From positions 62,001-126,000 of the forward strand of contig NZ_RJJT01000006.1 in the NCBI RefSeq assembly GCF_003938655.1: a DNA stretch of 64,000 nucleotides, written 5' to 3'. The notes beneath the pieces were generated by a model that ran no database searches, was not told the DNA's origin, and saw nothing but the letters and a program-made list of their open reading frames with translations. Source of the DNA: Rhizobium pisi. GTDB lineage: Bacteria > Pseudomonadota > Alphaproteobacteria > Rhizobiales > Rhizobiaceae. Made by a program: the position numbers and the translations under genes. Shown piece by piece: positions 49,143-58,513 of this stretch (position 1 is the first letter of the stretch; the number at the start of each line of letters is the position of its first letter).

Positions 49143-50212
49143 GCTTGGGTCATCGCCTTCTTGAGTTCAATCGTCATCTGCTCCATCTGCTGCTCGGCGA
49201 GCGCCCGCTTCCGGCGCCCCTCCTCCTGAACCTGAAGCACGCCTGATATGGTGTCGATCAGATCCTTGTTCGCCTTGGCGAGCGTGTCGATGTCGACGAT
49301 GCCGCGCTGCGACTGCTGTTCGATAGCGATCGCCTGGTCCTTCATCATTTCCGATGCCTGGCGGATCATGTCGTTGGTGGCGTCGGTCACGGCCTTCTGC
49401 AGGTCAAGCGCCGATTTCTGCCGTGTCAGGCCAAGCAGGATCACCATCTTCTGCTTCCAGGCCGGCACCGTCAGCGCCGAGGTTGCCTGCAGGTTCTCAA
49501 TCAGTGTTTCGTCGCCCGCCTGGACGATGCGGATCTGCGGCAGTTGCTGGATGCCGAGCTGGCGCGCCTGCTGCAGGTAGAACACCCGCTTCTCCAGCCG
49601 GTCGAGCGCCTGCAGGCTGTCCTGATAGTTCTGCGCCTCCAGCATGCCGCCGCCGGGGCCGGTCGCAGCGGCTTCAGCTTCGGCCTTCAGCTTCGGCAGC
49701 TGGACGCTACGGAAACGCTCGGCGAAATTCTTGCCGGCCTGCACATAGGCGTCGAGGCGCATGATCGACTGCCTGGTTTCCTCATGCAGGTCGTCGAGTA
49801 GCGCGATGTCGCGCCTCAGCGTATCCTTGTGACGGTCGAGCTCAAGGCCGATCCGGTCGATCTGGCCGGCCACATCCTCGAACTCCTCCTTGAAGCGTTC
49901 GAGCCGCGCCTTGGCCGAGAGAAAGATGCGGCTGAGGAAACCCTTGTCCTTCAGCGATGCCGGATCGAGGCTCTTCGACTTGAGGATGATGTCGGTCAGC
50001 AGGCGGCCCACCTCGCCGAAATCCTTGTTCCGGACCTCGCGCAGTATCCTGTCGGCATAGTCGCTGACCGCCTGCTGGGCACGATCGCCATAGACGGAAA
50101 TGCCGGCGCGGTCGGTGATGCTGATGCTATCGGAAATACGGGCAATTTCCGCCGGATCGGCGACGACCGACAGGGCGGCGTTCTGAACAGTCGCGACGTC
50201 GGTATCTGCCAT
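49139..50212 (-). CDS. telA: TelA-family (toxic anion resistance) protein
   Basis: 357 residues from ATG 50212 (MADTDVATVQNAALSV); the 37 codons before it look non-native. It is mostly helical, with long coiled-coil-like stretches (LKDKGFLSRIFLSAKARLERFK; LDLQKAVTDATNDMIRQASEMM), matching PF05816, named for tellurite resistance proteins TelA/KlaA. No signal peptide or membrane segment, so it is cytosolic or membrane associated. First gene of the four-gene operon; the biochemical role of the family is not established. Confidence 0.85.
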   Translation of the reverse strand: MADTDVATVQNAALSVVADPAEIARISDSISITDRAGISVYGDRAQQAVSDYADRILREVRNKDFGEVGRLLTDIILKSKSLDPASLKDKGFLSRIFLSAKARLERFKEEFEDVAGQIDRIGLELDRHKDTLRRDIALLDDLHEETRQSIMRLDAYVQAGKNFAERFRSVQLPKLKAEAEAAATGPGGGMLEAQNYQDSLQALDRLEKRVFYLQQARQLGIQQLPQIRIVQAGDETLIENLQATSALTVPAWKQKMVILLGLTRQKSALDLQKAVTDATNDMIRQASEMMKDQAIAIEQQSQRGIVDIDTLAKANKDLIDTISGVLQVQEEGRRKRALAEQQMEQMTIELKKAMTQA

Positions 50213-50411
50213 AGGTCGGGCTTTCCAAGCTTGCGGCGCACAATGGTCTTCGAGGCCCATCTTCGCAATAAACAGGCCTGGTCGCAATGGCTTGGCAGCA
50301 AAGATCGCAACCTCGAAGAGCACGACGACGCGCCAGCGACTCAGCCATTGCTGCTCGTCGAACCATAGTGAATATTATGATACAGTTTTATGACGGCGCA
50401 GAAGCCCCCGC

Positions 50412-51248
50412 CTACTTGCAGACCTCGGCCTTGCGATCGAGCAGCTCCAGCTTGGCGAGCTTTCCGGTCAGAACGAAATCGCCGTAATCCATCGTCAGAT
50501 CGCGGGTGATGCCGTTCTCATAAAGCTTGAAGGACATGCGATAGACAGGCAGCGCATCCGATTTCGCATTCTCATTGAAATAGGCGATGGTCACCGGCCA
50601 GAAAGCAGCCTTTGAGAAGGCGCCGGCATTGCCGGCATCGGCCTCCTCGGCAAAAGGGACCTCCTGTTTACCGACGATCGTTGTCGTTACCAGCGACTTG
50701 TCGCCGTCATCCGAGCCGTCGAAGACACGGGCCTCGAAGAAGCGCTTGCCGTCCTTGGCATTCTGGATCACGTCGAGCATGTGCTCGGTCGGAAAACGGC
50801 TTTCGGCAAGCTGAAGTTCGCGGCTCGCCGGCTGCGTGAGATCAACCTTCACGCCATCGGGCTGGTCCTGGGCCGCGCCGTTGACCTCCTTGTCGAGCTG
50901 GTCGTCGGTGAAGGATTTCGTGTCGAAGGTGAATTTGCCGTCCTTCAGGTTTTCGAAAGTCTTCGTCTGCTGGTCGCTGACGCGCACGCTGTCGCCGGTG
51001 TTGATCTGCGTCACAAAGCGGAAATTGGTGGTGAAGCCCTTGCAGTAGCTGCCGTCGAATTCATAGACCATGCGGCCGTACATGCCGGCAATGCCGGAGC
51101 GGTCCGAGGCGTCTTTCAATTCCAGATCGTAGACGGCGCGATGTGCGACGAGGCCGGTCGCAATCGCAGCGCTTACCGCGGGCGCAGCCGCCCATGCATT
51201 GGCGGAAACGCTGGCGAAAAGCAGAGCGACAAGACCTGATCGGAACAT
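50412..51248 (-). CDS. eipB: Periplasmic envelope integrity protein EipB (DUF1849)
   Basis: 278 residues with a signal peptide (cleavage near ANAWAAAP). The mature part begins VAHRAVYDLELKDASD and matches DUF1849/EipB, a beta-spiral protein needed for envelope integrity in Brucella. C69 (GSYCKG) and C277 near the C-terminus (AEVCK) correspond to the disulfide pair described for that protein. It likely folds oxidised in the periplasm. Confidence 0.88.
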   Translation of the reverse strand: MFRSGLVALLFASVSANAWAAAPAVSAAIATGLVAHRAVYDLELKDASDRSGIAGMYGRMVYEFDGSYCKGFTTNFRFVTQINTGDSVRVSDQQTKTFENLKDGKFTFDTKSFTDDQLDKEVNGAAQDQPDGVKVDLTQPASRELQLAESRFPTEHMLDVIQNAKDGKRFFEARVFDGSDDGDKSLVTTTIVGKQEVPFAEEADAGNAGAFSKAAFWPVTIAYFNENAKSDALPVYRMSFKLYENGITRDLTMDYGDFVLTGKLAKLELLDRKAEVCK

Positions 51249-51384
51249 TCATTAACTCCTGTTGGACTCGGTCGCGATGTTATAAGAACGCTTTCGGCCA
51301 AATCGAGGCTCGAACCTGTCATATTAAAGATTCCAGTCTTGATGCATAATTTTTGAAGAATTGACAACAAAAGCGGAGACGAAA

Positions 51385-51855
51385 ATGTCCAATGAAATTG
51401 CAGCGCGCCTGACTGAGATGGGGATAACCCTGCCGGAAGCCGCAGCACCTGCTGCAAATTACGTTCCCTATGTCATCAGCGGCAATCTTCTCTACATCTC
51501 CGGCCAGCTGCCGCTCGAAGGCGGCAAGGTTGCAGTATCCGGCCATCTCGGCAAAACCGTCGATGTTGCAACGGGCCAGCGTGGCGCCGAACTCTGCGCC
51601 ATCAACATCCTTGCCCAGGCGAAGGCAGCGCTTGGCGGCGATCTCGGCCGCATTCGTCGCATCATCAAGCTGAATGGCTTCGTCGCCTCGGCGCCCGACT
51701 TCGTCGAGCAGCATCTCGTCATCAACGGCGCCTCGAACCTGATTGCCGGCGTGCTCGGCGAAGCCGGCAAACATGCGCGTGCGGCCGTCGGCATGGCCGC
51801 CCTGCCGCTGAACGCTGCCGTCGAGATCGATGCTATCATGGAAATCGCAGAATGA
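51385..51855 (+). CDS. RidA-family protein
   Basis: 156 residues from ATG 51385 (MSNEIAARLTEMGITLP), GGAGA upstream. YVISGNLLYISGQLPLEGG and ACVGxxxLP-like GMAALPLNAAVEID mark the YjgF/RidA fold; the usual active-site arginine is not retained at the usual place, as in the longer RidA subgroup, so enamine/imine deaminase activity is uncertain. Its stop overlaps the GDPD start by four bases. Confidence 0.88.
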   Translation: MSNEIAARLTEMGITLPEAAAPAANYVPYVISGNLLYISGQLPLEGGKVAVSGHLGKTVDVATGQRGAELCAINILAQAKAALGGDLGRIRRIIKLNGFVASAPDFVEQHLVINGASNLIAGVLGEAGKHARAAVGMAALPLNAAVEIDAIMEIAE

Positions 51856-52571
51856 CCAATGCCGACTGGATCAAGGACGTGCCGGTTGCCCATCGCGGCT
51901 ATCACGACCTCAACAGGCTTGTCTGGGAAAACACGCTTTCTGCCTTCTCGCGCGCCGTCGAAGCGGGCTTTGCGATCGAATGCGACCTGCATTACGCCTC
52001 GGACGGCGTGCCGATCATCTTTCACGACGAGGATCTGCAGCGCCTGTGCAATCTCAACGGCGACATCCGCGAGCGCACCTCCAGGGAACTCGGATTGATC
52101 GCCATCGGCGGCACCAGCGACAAGGTACCGACGCTGCGTCAGCTCCTCGATCTCGTCAAGGGCAAGGTGCCGCTGGTGCTGGAGCTCAAGGGCCGAGAAG
52201 CCGATGACGAGGGGTTTGCGGAAGCCGTGCTCGAGGTGCTCGAAGGCTATGAGGGCAAGGTCGCATTGATGAGCTTCGACCATTGGCTGCTGCGCGACCT
52301 GAAGGCGCTTGGCTCACCCTATCCGCTCGGGCTGACGGCCAACGGCAATACGCCGGAGGAGTTCGAGGCTCATGCGAAAGCAATGGCGATCGGTCTGGAT
52401 TTCATCTCCTATTATTATGACGACCTGCCGAATGCCTTCATCACGGGCGAACGCGAAAAGGGCCTACCCGTCATTACCTGGACGGTGCGCGACGAAGAAG
52501 CGCGCCGGCGTACATTCGCAAACGCCGACCAGATGACCTTTGAAGGCTTCGATCCGCGTGTGGTAGTTTGA
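51852..52571 (+). CDS. Glycerophosphodiester phosphodiesterase
   Basis: 239 residues. VAHRGYHDLNRLVWENTLSA, with catalytic HRG and metal-binding E, then AIECDLHYASDGVPIIFHDEDL (E, D and H ligands) complete a GDPD active site. No signal peptide, so it is cytosolic like UgpQ and would free glycerol 3-phosphate from glycerophosphodiesters. It is coupled to the RidA-like gene. Confidence 0.92.
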   Translation: MTNADWIKDVPVAHRGYHDLNRLVWENTLSAFSRAVEAGFAIECDLHYASDGVPIIFHDEDLQRLCNLNGDIRERTSRELGLIAIGGTSDKVPTLRQLLDLVKGKVPLVLELKGREADDEGFAEAVLEVLEGYEGKVALMSFDHWLLRDLKALGSPYPLGLTANGNTPEEFEAHAKAMAIGLDFISYYYDDLPNAFITGEREKGLPVITWTVRDEEARRRTFANADQMTFEGFDPRVVV

Positions 52572-52647
52572 CGCTCGCTTTTTGGCCAAGATCATGCGCA
52601 GACTGAGGTAGAGCCGAACCATCCCCCACAGGCTTCGCATTTGCCCC

Positions 52648-53838
52648 ATGACCGATGAACTATCCATTCGCGTAGAACGCTCCTTCACCGCGATTTCCCC
52701 GGAGAGCTGGTCCAGACTTTCCGGGGCGTCGAAGGCCTGCAGCACGCTGGCCTATAATCCCTTCGTTTCGCATGCTTTTTTGTCGTCGCTGGAGGAATCC
52801 GGTTCAGCCACCGCCGAGACCGGCTGGCTCGGCCATCATCTGATGCTCGAGACCGATCGCGGCGAACTGATCGGCGCCCTGCCCGGCTATCTCAAGAACC
52901 ACAGCCAGGGCGAATATGTCTTCGACCACGGCTGGGCCGACGCCTTCGAGCGGGCCGGCGGACGCTATTATCCCAAACTCCAGTGCTCGATCCCGTTTAC
53001 CCCGGCCACAGGTCCGCGTCTTCTTGTCGCCGAGGGGCTGCAGCGGCTGCCGATCCAGAATGCGATCGCCGAAAGCCTGAAGGAGGTCGTGCGCCGGCTC
53101 GGCATCTCCTCGGCCCATATCACCTTCGTGCCCGATGAGGAGATCGGGGTCTTCGAGATGGACGGATATCTGCACCGCACAGACCAGCAGTTCCATTTCA
53201 TCAATGACGGCTATGCCAATCACGAGGAGTTTCTCGAAACCCTTGCCTCGCGCAAACGCAAGGCATTGCGCAAGGAGCGCCGCGCCGCTCTCGAAAACGG
53301 CATCAGCATCGACTGGCTGACCGGCCGCGACCTGACGGAACGCATCTGGGATCAATTCTTCAAGTTCTACATGGATACCGGCGGCCGCAAGTGGGGTCGG
53401 CCCTACCTCACCCGCAAGTTCTACTCGCTGATCGGCGAGCGCATGGCCGACGACATCCTGCTCGTCATGGCCAAGCGCGACGGGCGCTATATCGCCGGCG
53501 CGATCAATTTCATCGGCGGCGATACGCTCTACGGCCGTCACTGGGGCTGTGTCGAGGATCATCCGTTCCTGCATTTCGAGGTCTGCTATCATCAGGCGAT
53601 CGACTTCGCCCTTTTCAAAGGGCTGAAACGGGTCGAGGCCGGCGCACAGGGCGAACACAAGCTCGCCCGCGGCTACCTGCCGGTGACGACGCATTCCGCC
53701 CATTACGTCGCCCATGCCGGCCTTCGTCGAGCGATCGGCGATTATCTCGCGCGCGAGCGTGCCGATGTCGAACAGATGAGCGAGCTGCTGAGCGAGCATA
53801 GCCCCTTCCGCAAGGGCGAGCGTCAGCAGGAGGATTGA
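52648..53838 (+). CDS. FemAB-like GNAT protein (DUF482)
   Basis: 396 residues. AYNPFVSHAFLSSLEESGSA, YLKNHSQGEYVFDHGWADA and YYPKLQCSIPFTPATGPRLL are the typical DUF482 (PF04339) motifs, placed in the GNAT/FemAB superfamily. Such proteins may transfer aminoacyl groups, but the substrate is not known. It starts 76 bases after the GDPD gene and precedes the HIT gene on the same strand. Confidence 0.88.
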   Translation: MTDELSIRVERSFTAISPESWSRLSGASKACSTLAYNPFVSHAFLSSLEESGSATAETGWLGHHLMLETDRGELIGALPGYLKNHSQGEYVFDHGWADAFERAGGRYYPKLQCSIPFTPATGPRLLVAEGLQRLPIQNAIAESLKEVVRRLGISSAHITFVPDEEIGVFEMDGYLHRTDQQFHFINDGYANHEEFLETLASRKRKALRKERRAALENGISIDWLTGRDLTERIWDQFFKFYMDTGGRKWGRPYLTRKFYSLIGERMADDILLVMAKRDGRYIAGAINFIGGDTLYGRHWGCVEDHPFLHFEVCYHQAIDFALFKGLKRVEAGAQGEHKLARGYLPVTTHSAHYVAHAGLRRAIGDYLARERADVEQMSELLSEHSPFRKGERQQED

Positions 53839-53891
53839 CGCCGCCCCGCCCGCCGCGCTACCCGATCAACAGGAACTGAGGAGATTTCGCG

Positions 53892-54323
53892 ATGACCAGC
53901 CCGGCCGCCTATGACGACAACAACATCTTCGCCAAGATCCTGCGTGGCGAAATTCCCTCGCATCGAGTCTACGAGGACCAACATACGGTCGCCTTCATGG
54001 ATGTGATGCCGCAGGCGCCGGGCCACGTGCTCGTGGTACCGAAGGCGCCGTCCCGCAATATCCTCGATGCCGATCCCGCCACCCTCACCCATGCAATTAC
54101 CGTCGTCCAGAAGGTCGCCAAGGCGCTCGAGGAGGTCTTCGATGCCGATGGCGTGTTCATCGCCCAGTTCAACGAACCGGCCGCGGGGCAAACGGTGTTC
54201 CATCTGCATTTCCACATCATCCCTCGCCATCAGGGCGTGGCGCTCAAGCCGCATTCCGGCAGGATGGAGGACGGTGCCGTGCTCGCCGCCAACGCCGAAA
54301 AGATCAGGGCAGCGCTGGCGTAG
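53892..54323 (+). CDS. HIT-family nucleotide hydrolase
   Basis: 143 residues. NNIFAKILRGEIPSHRVYED opens the protein and the histidine triad reads HLHFHIIPRH near residue 98. The family hydrolyses adenosine phosphoramidates or related nucleotides. A bidirectional terminator follows at 54351. Confidence 0.93.
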   Translation: MTSPAAYDDNNIFAKILRGEIPSHRVYEDQHTVAFMDVMPQAPGHVLVVPKAPSRNILDADPATLTHAITVVQKVAKALEEVFDADGVFIAQFNEPAAGQTVFHLHFHIIPRHQGVALKPHSGRMEDGAVLAANAEKIRAALA

Positions 54324-54350
54324 CACCGGCTTTGCCAATGCCCCAAAACA

Positions 54351-54377
54351 AAAAAGGCCGCTGTTGAGCGGCCTTTT
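54351..54377. terminator. Bidirectional terminator between HIT gene and clpA
   Basis: ggccgct (54356-54362), loop gttg, agcggcc (54367-54373), flanked by five A on the left and four T on the right, so it can stop both convergent transcripts. Confidence 0.9.
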
Positions 54378-54396
54378 CCAATTTAGTGATGATGTC

Positions 54397-56886
54397 TCAC
54401 TTCTTGCGCGGAACCTTCGGAACCGTGCTTCCCTTTTTCGGAGCGTCGCGGACCTCAGGCTCGGCCTGCGGGACTGTCTTGGCGCGGGCCTTGGGAGCCG
54501 CTTTGGTCTTCAGCTCGCCATCGCCCTGGTCGTCGGCTTCGGGATGCACGACTTCCGCTTCCGGCTTCGGCTTGATCGGAGCAGTATCCGGAATGGCTTC
54601 CAGCACGATGCCCGGCTTGCCGTCTTCCTTCGGACCGACGGTGACGTTGACAACGCCGCCCTTCTTCAGCTTGCCGAAGAGGATTTCGTTGGCGAGCGGC
54701 TTCTTGATCGTGTCCTGGATCACGCGGGCAAGCGGGCGGGCGCCCATCTTCTCATCGTAACCCTTTTCCGCCAGCCAGGCGATCGCATCCTCGTGCAGGT
54801 CGAAGGTGACATTCCTTTCGGAAAGCTGGGCTTCCAGCTGCATGATGAACTTCTGCACGACCTTGTGAATGACCGCCGTCGGCAGCGCCGCGAAGGGAAT
54901 GATCGCGTCGAGACGGTTGCGGAATTCCGGCGTGAAGAGACGGGTCAGCGCCTCCTCATCCTCGCCGGTGCGCTTGGACGAACCGAAGCCGATCGCGGCC
55001 TTGGCCATTTCCGAAGCGCCTGCATTGGTCGTCATGATCAGGATGACGTTGCGGAAGTCGATCTTCTTGCCGTTATGATCGGTCAGCGTGCCGTGGTCCA
55101 TGACCTGCAACAGGATATTGTAGATATCGGGATGCGCCTTCTCGATTTCGTCGAGCAGGACCACGCAATGCGGGTGCTGGTCGACGCCATCTGTGAGAAG
55201 ACCGCCCTGGTCGAAACCGACATAGCCGGGAGGTGCACCGAGCAGGCGCGAAACCGTGTGCCGCTCCATGTACTCGGACATGTCGAAGCGCAGAAGCTCG
55301 ACGCCAAGCGACGACGCCAGCTGCTTTGCGACCTCGGTCTTGCCGACGCCCGTCGGACCCGAGAAGACGTAAGAGCCAATCGGCTTGTTCGGTTCACGAA
55401 GGCCGGCACGCGCCAGCTTGATCGAGGTCGAAAGGGCTTCGATCGCGATATCCTGGCCGTAGACAACCGAACGCAGTTCCTGCTCGAGATTGGCGAGCAC
55501 GGCTTCGTCGTCCTTCGATACGGTCTTCGGCGGAATGCGGGCCATCGTCGCGATCGTCGCCTCGATCTCCTTTTCGGTGATCAGCTTGCGGCGCTTCGAC
55601 GGCGGCAGTAGCATCTGAGCCGCACCCGTCTCGTCGATCACGTCGATCGCCTTGTCGGGCAGCTTGCGGTCGGAGATGTAGCGGGCCGACAGTTCGACGG
55701 CCGACTTGATCGCATCGTTCGAATACCTGAGGTGGTGATACTCTTCGAAATAGGGCTTCAGGCCCTTCATGATCTCGATCGCATCATCGATCGACGGTTC
55801 GCTGACGTCGATCTTCTGGAAACGACGGACCAGCGCCCGGTCCTTCTCGAAGAACTGGCGGTATTCCTTGTAGGTGGTCGAACCGATGCAGCGGATCGCG
55901 CCCGACGAAAGCGCCGGCTTCAGCAGGTTCGATGCATCCATCGCGCCGCCCGACGTGGCGCCGGCGCCGATCACCGTATGGATCTCGTCGATGAAGAGCA
56001 CGGCGCCCGGATATTCTTCCAGCTCCTTGACGACCTGCTTCAGGCGCTCTTCGAAATCGCCGCGATAGCGCGTGCCGGCGAGCAGCGTGCCCATGTCGAG
56101 CGAGAAGATCGTCGCATCGGCAAGCGCTTCGGGAACCTTGCCTTCGACGATGCGCTTGGCAAGGCCTTCGGCGATCGCCGTCTTGCCGACGCCGGGATCA
56201 CCGACATAGAGCGGATTGTTCTTCGAACGGCGGCACAAGATCTGGATGGTGCGGCTCACCTCGGCGTGACGGCCGATGAGCGGGTCGATCTTGCCGCCCT
56301 TGGCCTTCTCGTTGAGATTGACGCAATAGGCCTTGAGCGCATCCTGCTGCTTCTTGGGGCCGCCGTCCTCTTCGCCGCCGCGCGCCGTCGGCTTGCTTTC
56401 CGATTCGTCCTCGGCGCCGCGCGGAGGACGAGCCTCAGAAACGCCAGGCCGCTTGCCGATGCCGTGGGAGATGTAGTTGACGGCGTCGTAGCGGGTCATC
56501 TCCTGCTCCTGCAGGAAATAGGCAGCATGGCTTTCGCGCTCCGCGAAGATCGCGACGAGCACGTTGGCACCGGTCACTTCCTCGCGGCCGGACGATTGCA
56601 CGTGGATGACGGCACGCTGGATGACACGCTGGAAGCCGGAGGTCGGCTTGGAATCCTCGTCATAACCCGTGATCAGATTGGAGAGTTCGTTATCGACATA
56701 TTCGACGAGCGTCTTGCGAAGCGCATCGAGATCGACATTGCACGCACCCATGACCGCTGCCGCATCGGCATCGTCGATCAGGGCGAGCAGCAGATGCTCG
56801 AGCGTCGCATATTCGTGGTGCCGCTCGTTGGCAAAGGTCAGTGCCTGATGGAGCGCCTTCTCTAAACTAGGCGAAAATGTTGGCAC
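54397..56886 (-). CDS. clpA: ClpA, ATPase subunit of the Clp protease
   Basis: 829 residues. N-terminal Clp repeat domain (~1-145), a charged linker, AAA+ module 1 with Walker A GDPGVGKTAIAEG, AAA+ module 2 with GPTGVGKTEVAK, and the ClpP-contact loop AIGFGSS. The C-terminal ~60 residues are a Lys/Ala/Pro-rich extension. It unfolds substrates, including N-degron proteins handed over by ClpS, for ClpP. Ten bases separate it from clpS. Confidence 0.96.
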   Translation of the reverse strand: MPTFSPSLEKALHQALTFANERHHEYATLEHLLLALIDDADAAAVMGACNVDLDALRKTLVEYVDNELSNLITGYDEDSKPTSGFQRVIQRAVIHVQSSGREEVTGANVLVAIFAERESHAAYFLQEQEMTRYDAVNYISHGIGKRPGVSEARPPRGAEDESESKPTARGGEEDGGPKKQQDALKAYCVNLNEKAKGGKIDPLIGRHAEVSRTIQILCRRSKNNPLYVGDPGVGKTAIAEGLAKRIVEGKVPEALADATIFSLDMGTLLAGTRYRGDFEERLKQVVKELEEYPGAVLFIDEIHTVIGAGATSGGAMDASNLLKPALSSGAIRCIGSTTYKEYRQFFEKDRALVRRFQKIDVSEPSIDDAIEIMKGLKPYFEEYHHLRYSNDAIKSAVELSARYISDRKLPDKAIDVIDETGAAQMLLPPSKRRKLITEKEIEATIATMARIPPKTVSKDDEAVLANLEQELRSVVYGQDIAIEALSTSIKLARAGLREPNKPIGSYVFSGPTGVGKTEVAKQLASSLGVELLRFDMSEYMERHTVSRLLGAPPGYVGFDQGGLLTDGVDQHPHCVVLLDEIEKAHPDIYNILLQVMDHGTLTDHNGKKIDFRNVILIMTTNAGASEMAKAAIGFGSSKRTGEDEEALTRLFTPEFRNRLDAIIPFAALPTAVIHKVVQKFIMQLEAQLSERNVTFDLHEDAIAWLAEKGYDEKMGARPLARVIQDTIKKPLANEILFGKLKKGGVVNVTVGPKEDGKPGIVLEAIPDTAPIKPKPEAEVVHPEADDQGDGELKTKAAPKARAKTVPQAEPEVRDAPKKGSTVPKVPRKK

Positions 56887-56896
56887 GTTCAGATCC

Positions 56897-57256
56897 TCAC
56901 TTCTTTTCCATGACGCATTGCAGCGGATGTTGGTGCTGCCGGGCGAAGTCCATCACCTGGCTGACCTTGGTTTCCGCCACCTCGTATGTGAATATTCCGC
57001 ATTCGCCGACGCCGTGGTTATGGACATGGAGCATGATGCGGGTGGCACTTTCACGATCCTTCTGAAAAAAACGCTCCAGAATATGGATGACGAATTCCAT
57101 GGGAGTGTAGTCGTCATTCAAAAGCAGCACGCGATAGAGATTCGGCTTCTTGGTCTTCGGCTTGGTGCGTGTGATGACCGAGGTTCCGCGATTTCCGTTG
57201 TCCCCGTTCCTTTCGCTGTCGTTCTGCATCCGGATCGGCGTTGCGATCATAGTCAT
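56897..57256 (-). CDS. clpS: ClpS adaptor protein
   Basis: 119 residues from ATG 57256; another ATG two codons later is possible, but GAGGA is well spaced for 57256. A disordered N-terminus is followed by [20 protein letters not shown] and [20 protein letters not shown], the ClpS core that binds N-terminal hydrophobic residues and docks on ClpA. The clpS-clpA order is standard. Confidence 0.95.
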   Translation of the reverse strand: MTMIATPIRMQNDSERNGDNGNRGTSVITRTKPKTKKPNLYRVLLLNDDYTPMEFVIHILERFFQKDRESATRIMLHVHNHGVGECGIFTYEVAETKVSQVMDFARQHQHPLQCVMEKK

Positions 57257-57451
57257 TCATTCCTCAATCAATCCGGCGGAGCATGGGAGGGTGCTTTTCC
57301 CGCCGAATATCTGAAACACTAACTTAGTTCATAATAGGCTGATTTTAAGCCCCCTGTCAGACACTGCAATCAAGAAATGCCCGGCATTCACGGGAAAGAC
57401 CAAAAAAGTCCCTGGCCAATCCCATGCAGGCGTTGCAGCAAAAGCGGAAAC

Positions 57452-57483
57452 AAAAAAGACCGGCCACAGATGCGTAGCCGGTC
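57452..57483 (-). terminator. Terminator of the phasin gene
   Basis: gaccggc (57458-57464) and gccggtc (57477-57483) with a 12-base loop; six U follow on the minus strand. It lies about 45 bases after the phasin stop. Confidence 0.8.
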
Positions 57484-57527
57484 CCTATTTTTCAATATGT
57501 AGCGCAGGTTGCGCTGTCGAAATCGCC

Positions 57528-57899
57528 TTATGCGGCGACGGATGCCGCCGGCTGCGCCGATTTCGGCGCCTTGGAGACGGCAGCAGCGATCGGAGCCTCG
57601 TAGGGCTTGTAGGCGGACTTGGCGAGATCGGCATACATCTCGCCGAGCTTCGTCGTTTCGGAGACGAAGCCTTCGAAATACGACTTTACGTAGCTGGTCT
57701 GCAGCTCGAAGGCCGCCTCAAAACTCTTGGCGCCGGCCAGCGTTTCGAAATGCGTCACCGCGTCCTGAAAGGATTTCTTCGAATATTCAGCGGCTTCGGC
57801 GGCGATCGCCTGAAAGCCCTTGGCTGTGTCGGAATAGGTTCTCAGCGCCGTGTCGACGGCTTCCTTGCTCTTCTTGTTGGCATCGTCAAAGTTGAACAT
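57528..57899 (-). CDS. Phasin-family protein
   Basis: 123 residues from ATG 57899 (MFNFDDANKKSKEAVD), GGAGG upstream. Amphipathic helices (AIAAEAAEYSKKSFQDAVTH; TKLGEMYADLAKSAYKPYE) define the Phasin_2 group that coats polyhydroxyalkanoate granules. The C-terminus is Ala/Pro rich. The upstream region contains inverted repeats (57930-57942 and 57945-57972). Confidence 0.9.
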   Translation of the reverse strand: MFNFDDANKKSKEAVDTALRTYSDTAKGFQAIAAEAAEYSKKSFQDAVTHFETLAGAKSFEAAFELQTSYVKSYFEGFVSETTKLGEMYADLAKSAYKPYEAPIAAAVSKAPKSAQPAASVAA

Positions 57900-57929
57900 G
57901 GCCGTCCTCCGTTGGGGCTGTTGGTGGCG

Positions 57930-57972
57930 GCAGGGTAGCTGCAACGCACAAATAGTCAAGTAGTCTTGTGCG
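57930..57972 (-). promoter_or_regulatory. Inverted repeats upstream of the phasin gene
   Basis: GCAG-ggtag-CTGC (57930-57942) and CGCACAA (57945-57951) paired with TTGTGCG (57966-57972). Phasin genes are usually repressed by PhaR, so one may be its operator, but neither matches a motif I can verify. Confidence 0.3.
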
Positions 57973-58117
57973 CCGCAAAACACCCATTGGTTGCATTACA
58001 ATTATATAACAAAGCATGCGCGCCGGGGCACGTACGTCTTTAATTGATTTTGCTAATATATATCACAATGCCACAACCGGAAGATTTAAAAAAATTTTGG
58101 CCCGGGAGCGAAAAAAC

Positions 58118-58150
58118 AAAAAAAGACCGGGCGAATCGCGCCGCCCGGTC
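58118..58150 (-). terminator. Terminator after the DUF3126 gene
   Basis: gaccgggcg (58125-58133) and cgcccggtc (58142-58150), 8-base loop, then seven U and further U-rich sequence on the minus strand. Confidence 0.9.
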
Positions 58151-58172
58151 CTCTTGGAGCTTTCGAGGACGA

Positions 58173-58376
58173 TCAAAGATCGACGTCGAGGATCGCCATC
58201 GAAAAGTTGTAGGAGCGATCGCCGTCCTCGTCATCGATATAGACGACGCCCAGAAATTCTTCGCCGAGGTAGACTTCCGCAGAATCATTCTTGCGCGGAC
58301 GCGCCTTCACGATGATCTGTGGGTTGAACATGCGTTTGAAATAGGCGTCGAGCTTCTTGATTTCTTCTGGCTTCAC
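58173..58376 (-). CDS. DUF3126-family small protein
   Basis: 67 residues starting at a GTG (58376) with GGAG eight bases upstream: MKPEEIKKLDAYFKRMFNPQ onward, ending YNFSMAILDVDL. This matches the small alphaproteobacterial DUF3126 family exactly in length and motifs (VYIDDEDGDRSYNF). Function is unknown. It follows cysE by 137 bases and has its own terminator. Confidence 0.85.
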   Translation of the reverse strand: MKPEEIKKLDAYFKRMFNPQIIVKARPRKNDSAEVYLGEEFLGVVYIDDEDGDRSYNFSMAILDVDL

Positions 58377-58513
58377 TCTGTCATCTCCGTGAACGGTCTT
58401 GATGAGCCGCTTCTTGCACAGCAAAAGCAGCGGTGTAAAGGCAGAGTTGCCGCTTGGAACAGCTGTCCCCGCTCCAATCCTGCCGACTTCTCCTACCCTC
58501 TTCCAACAGGCGC

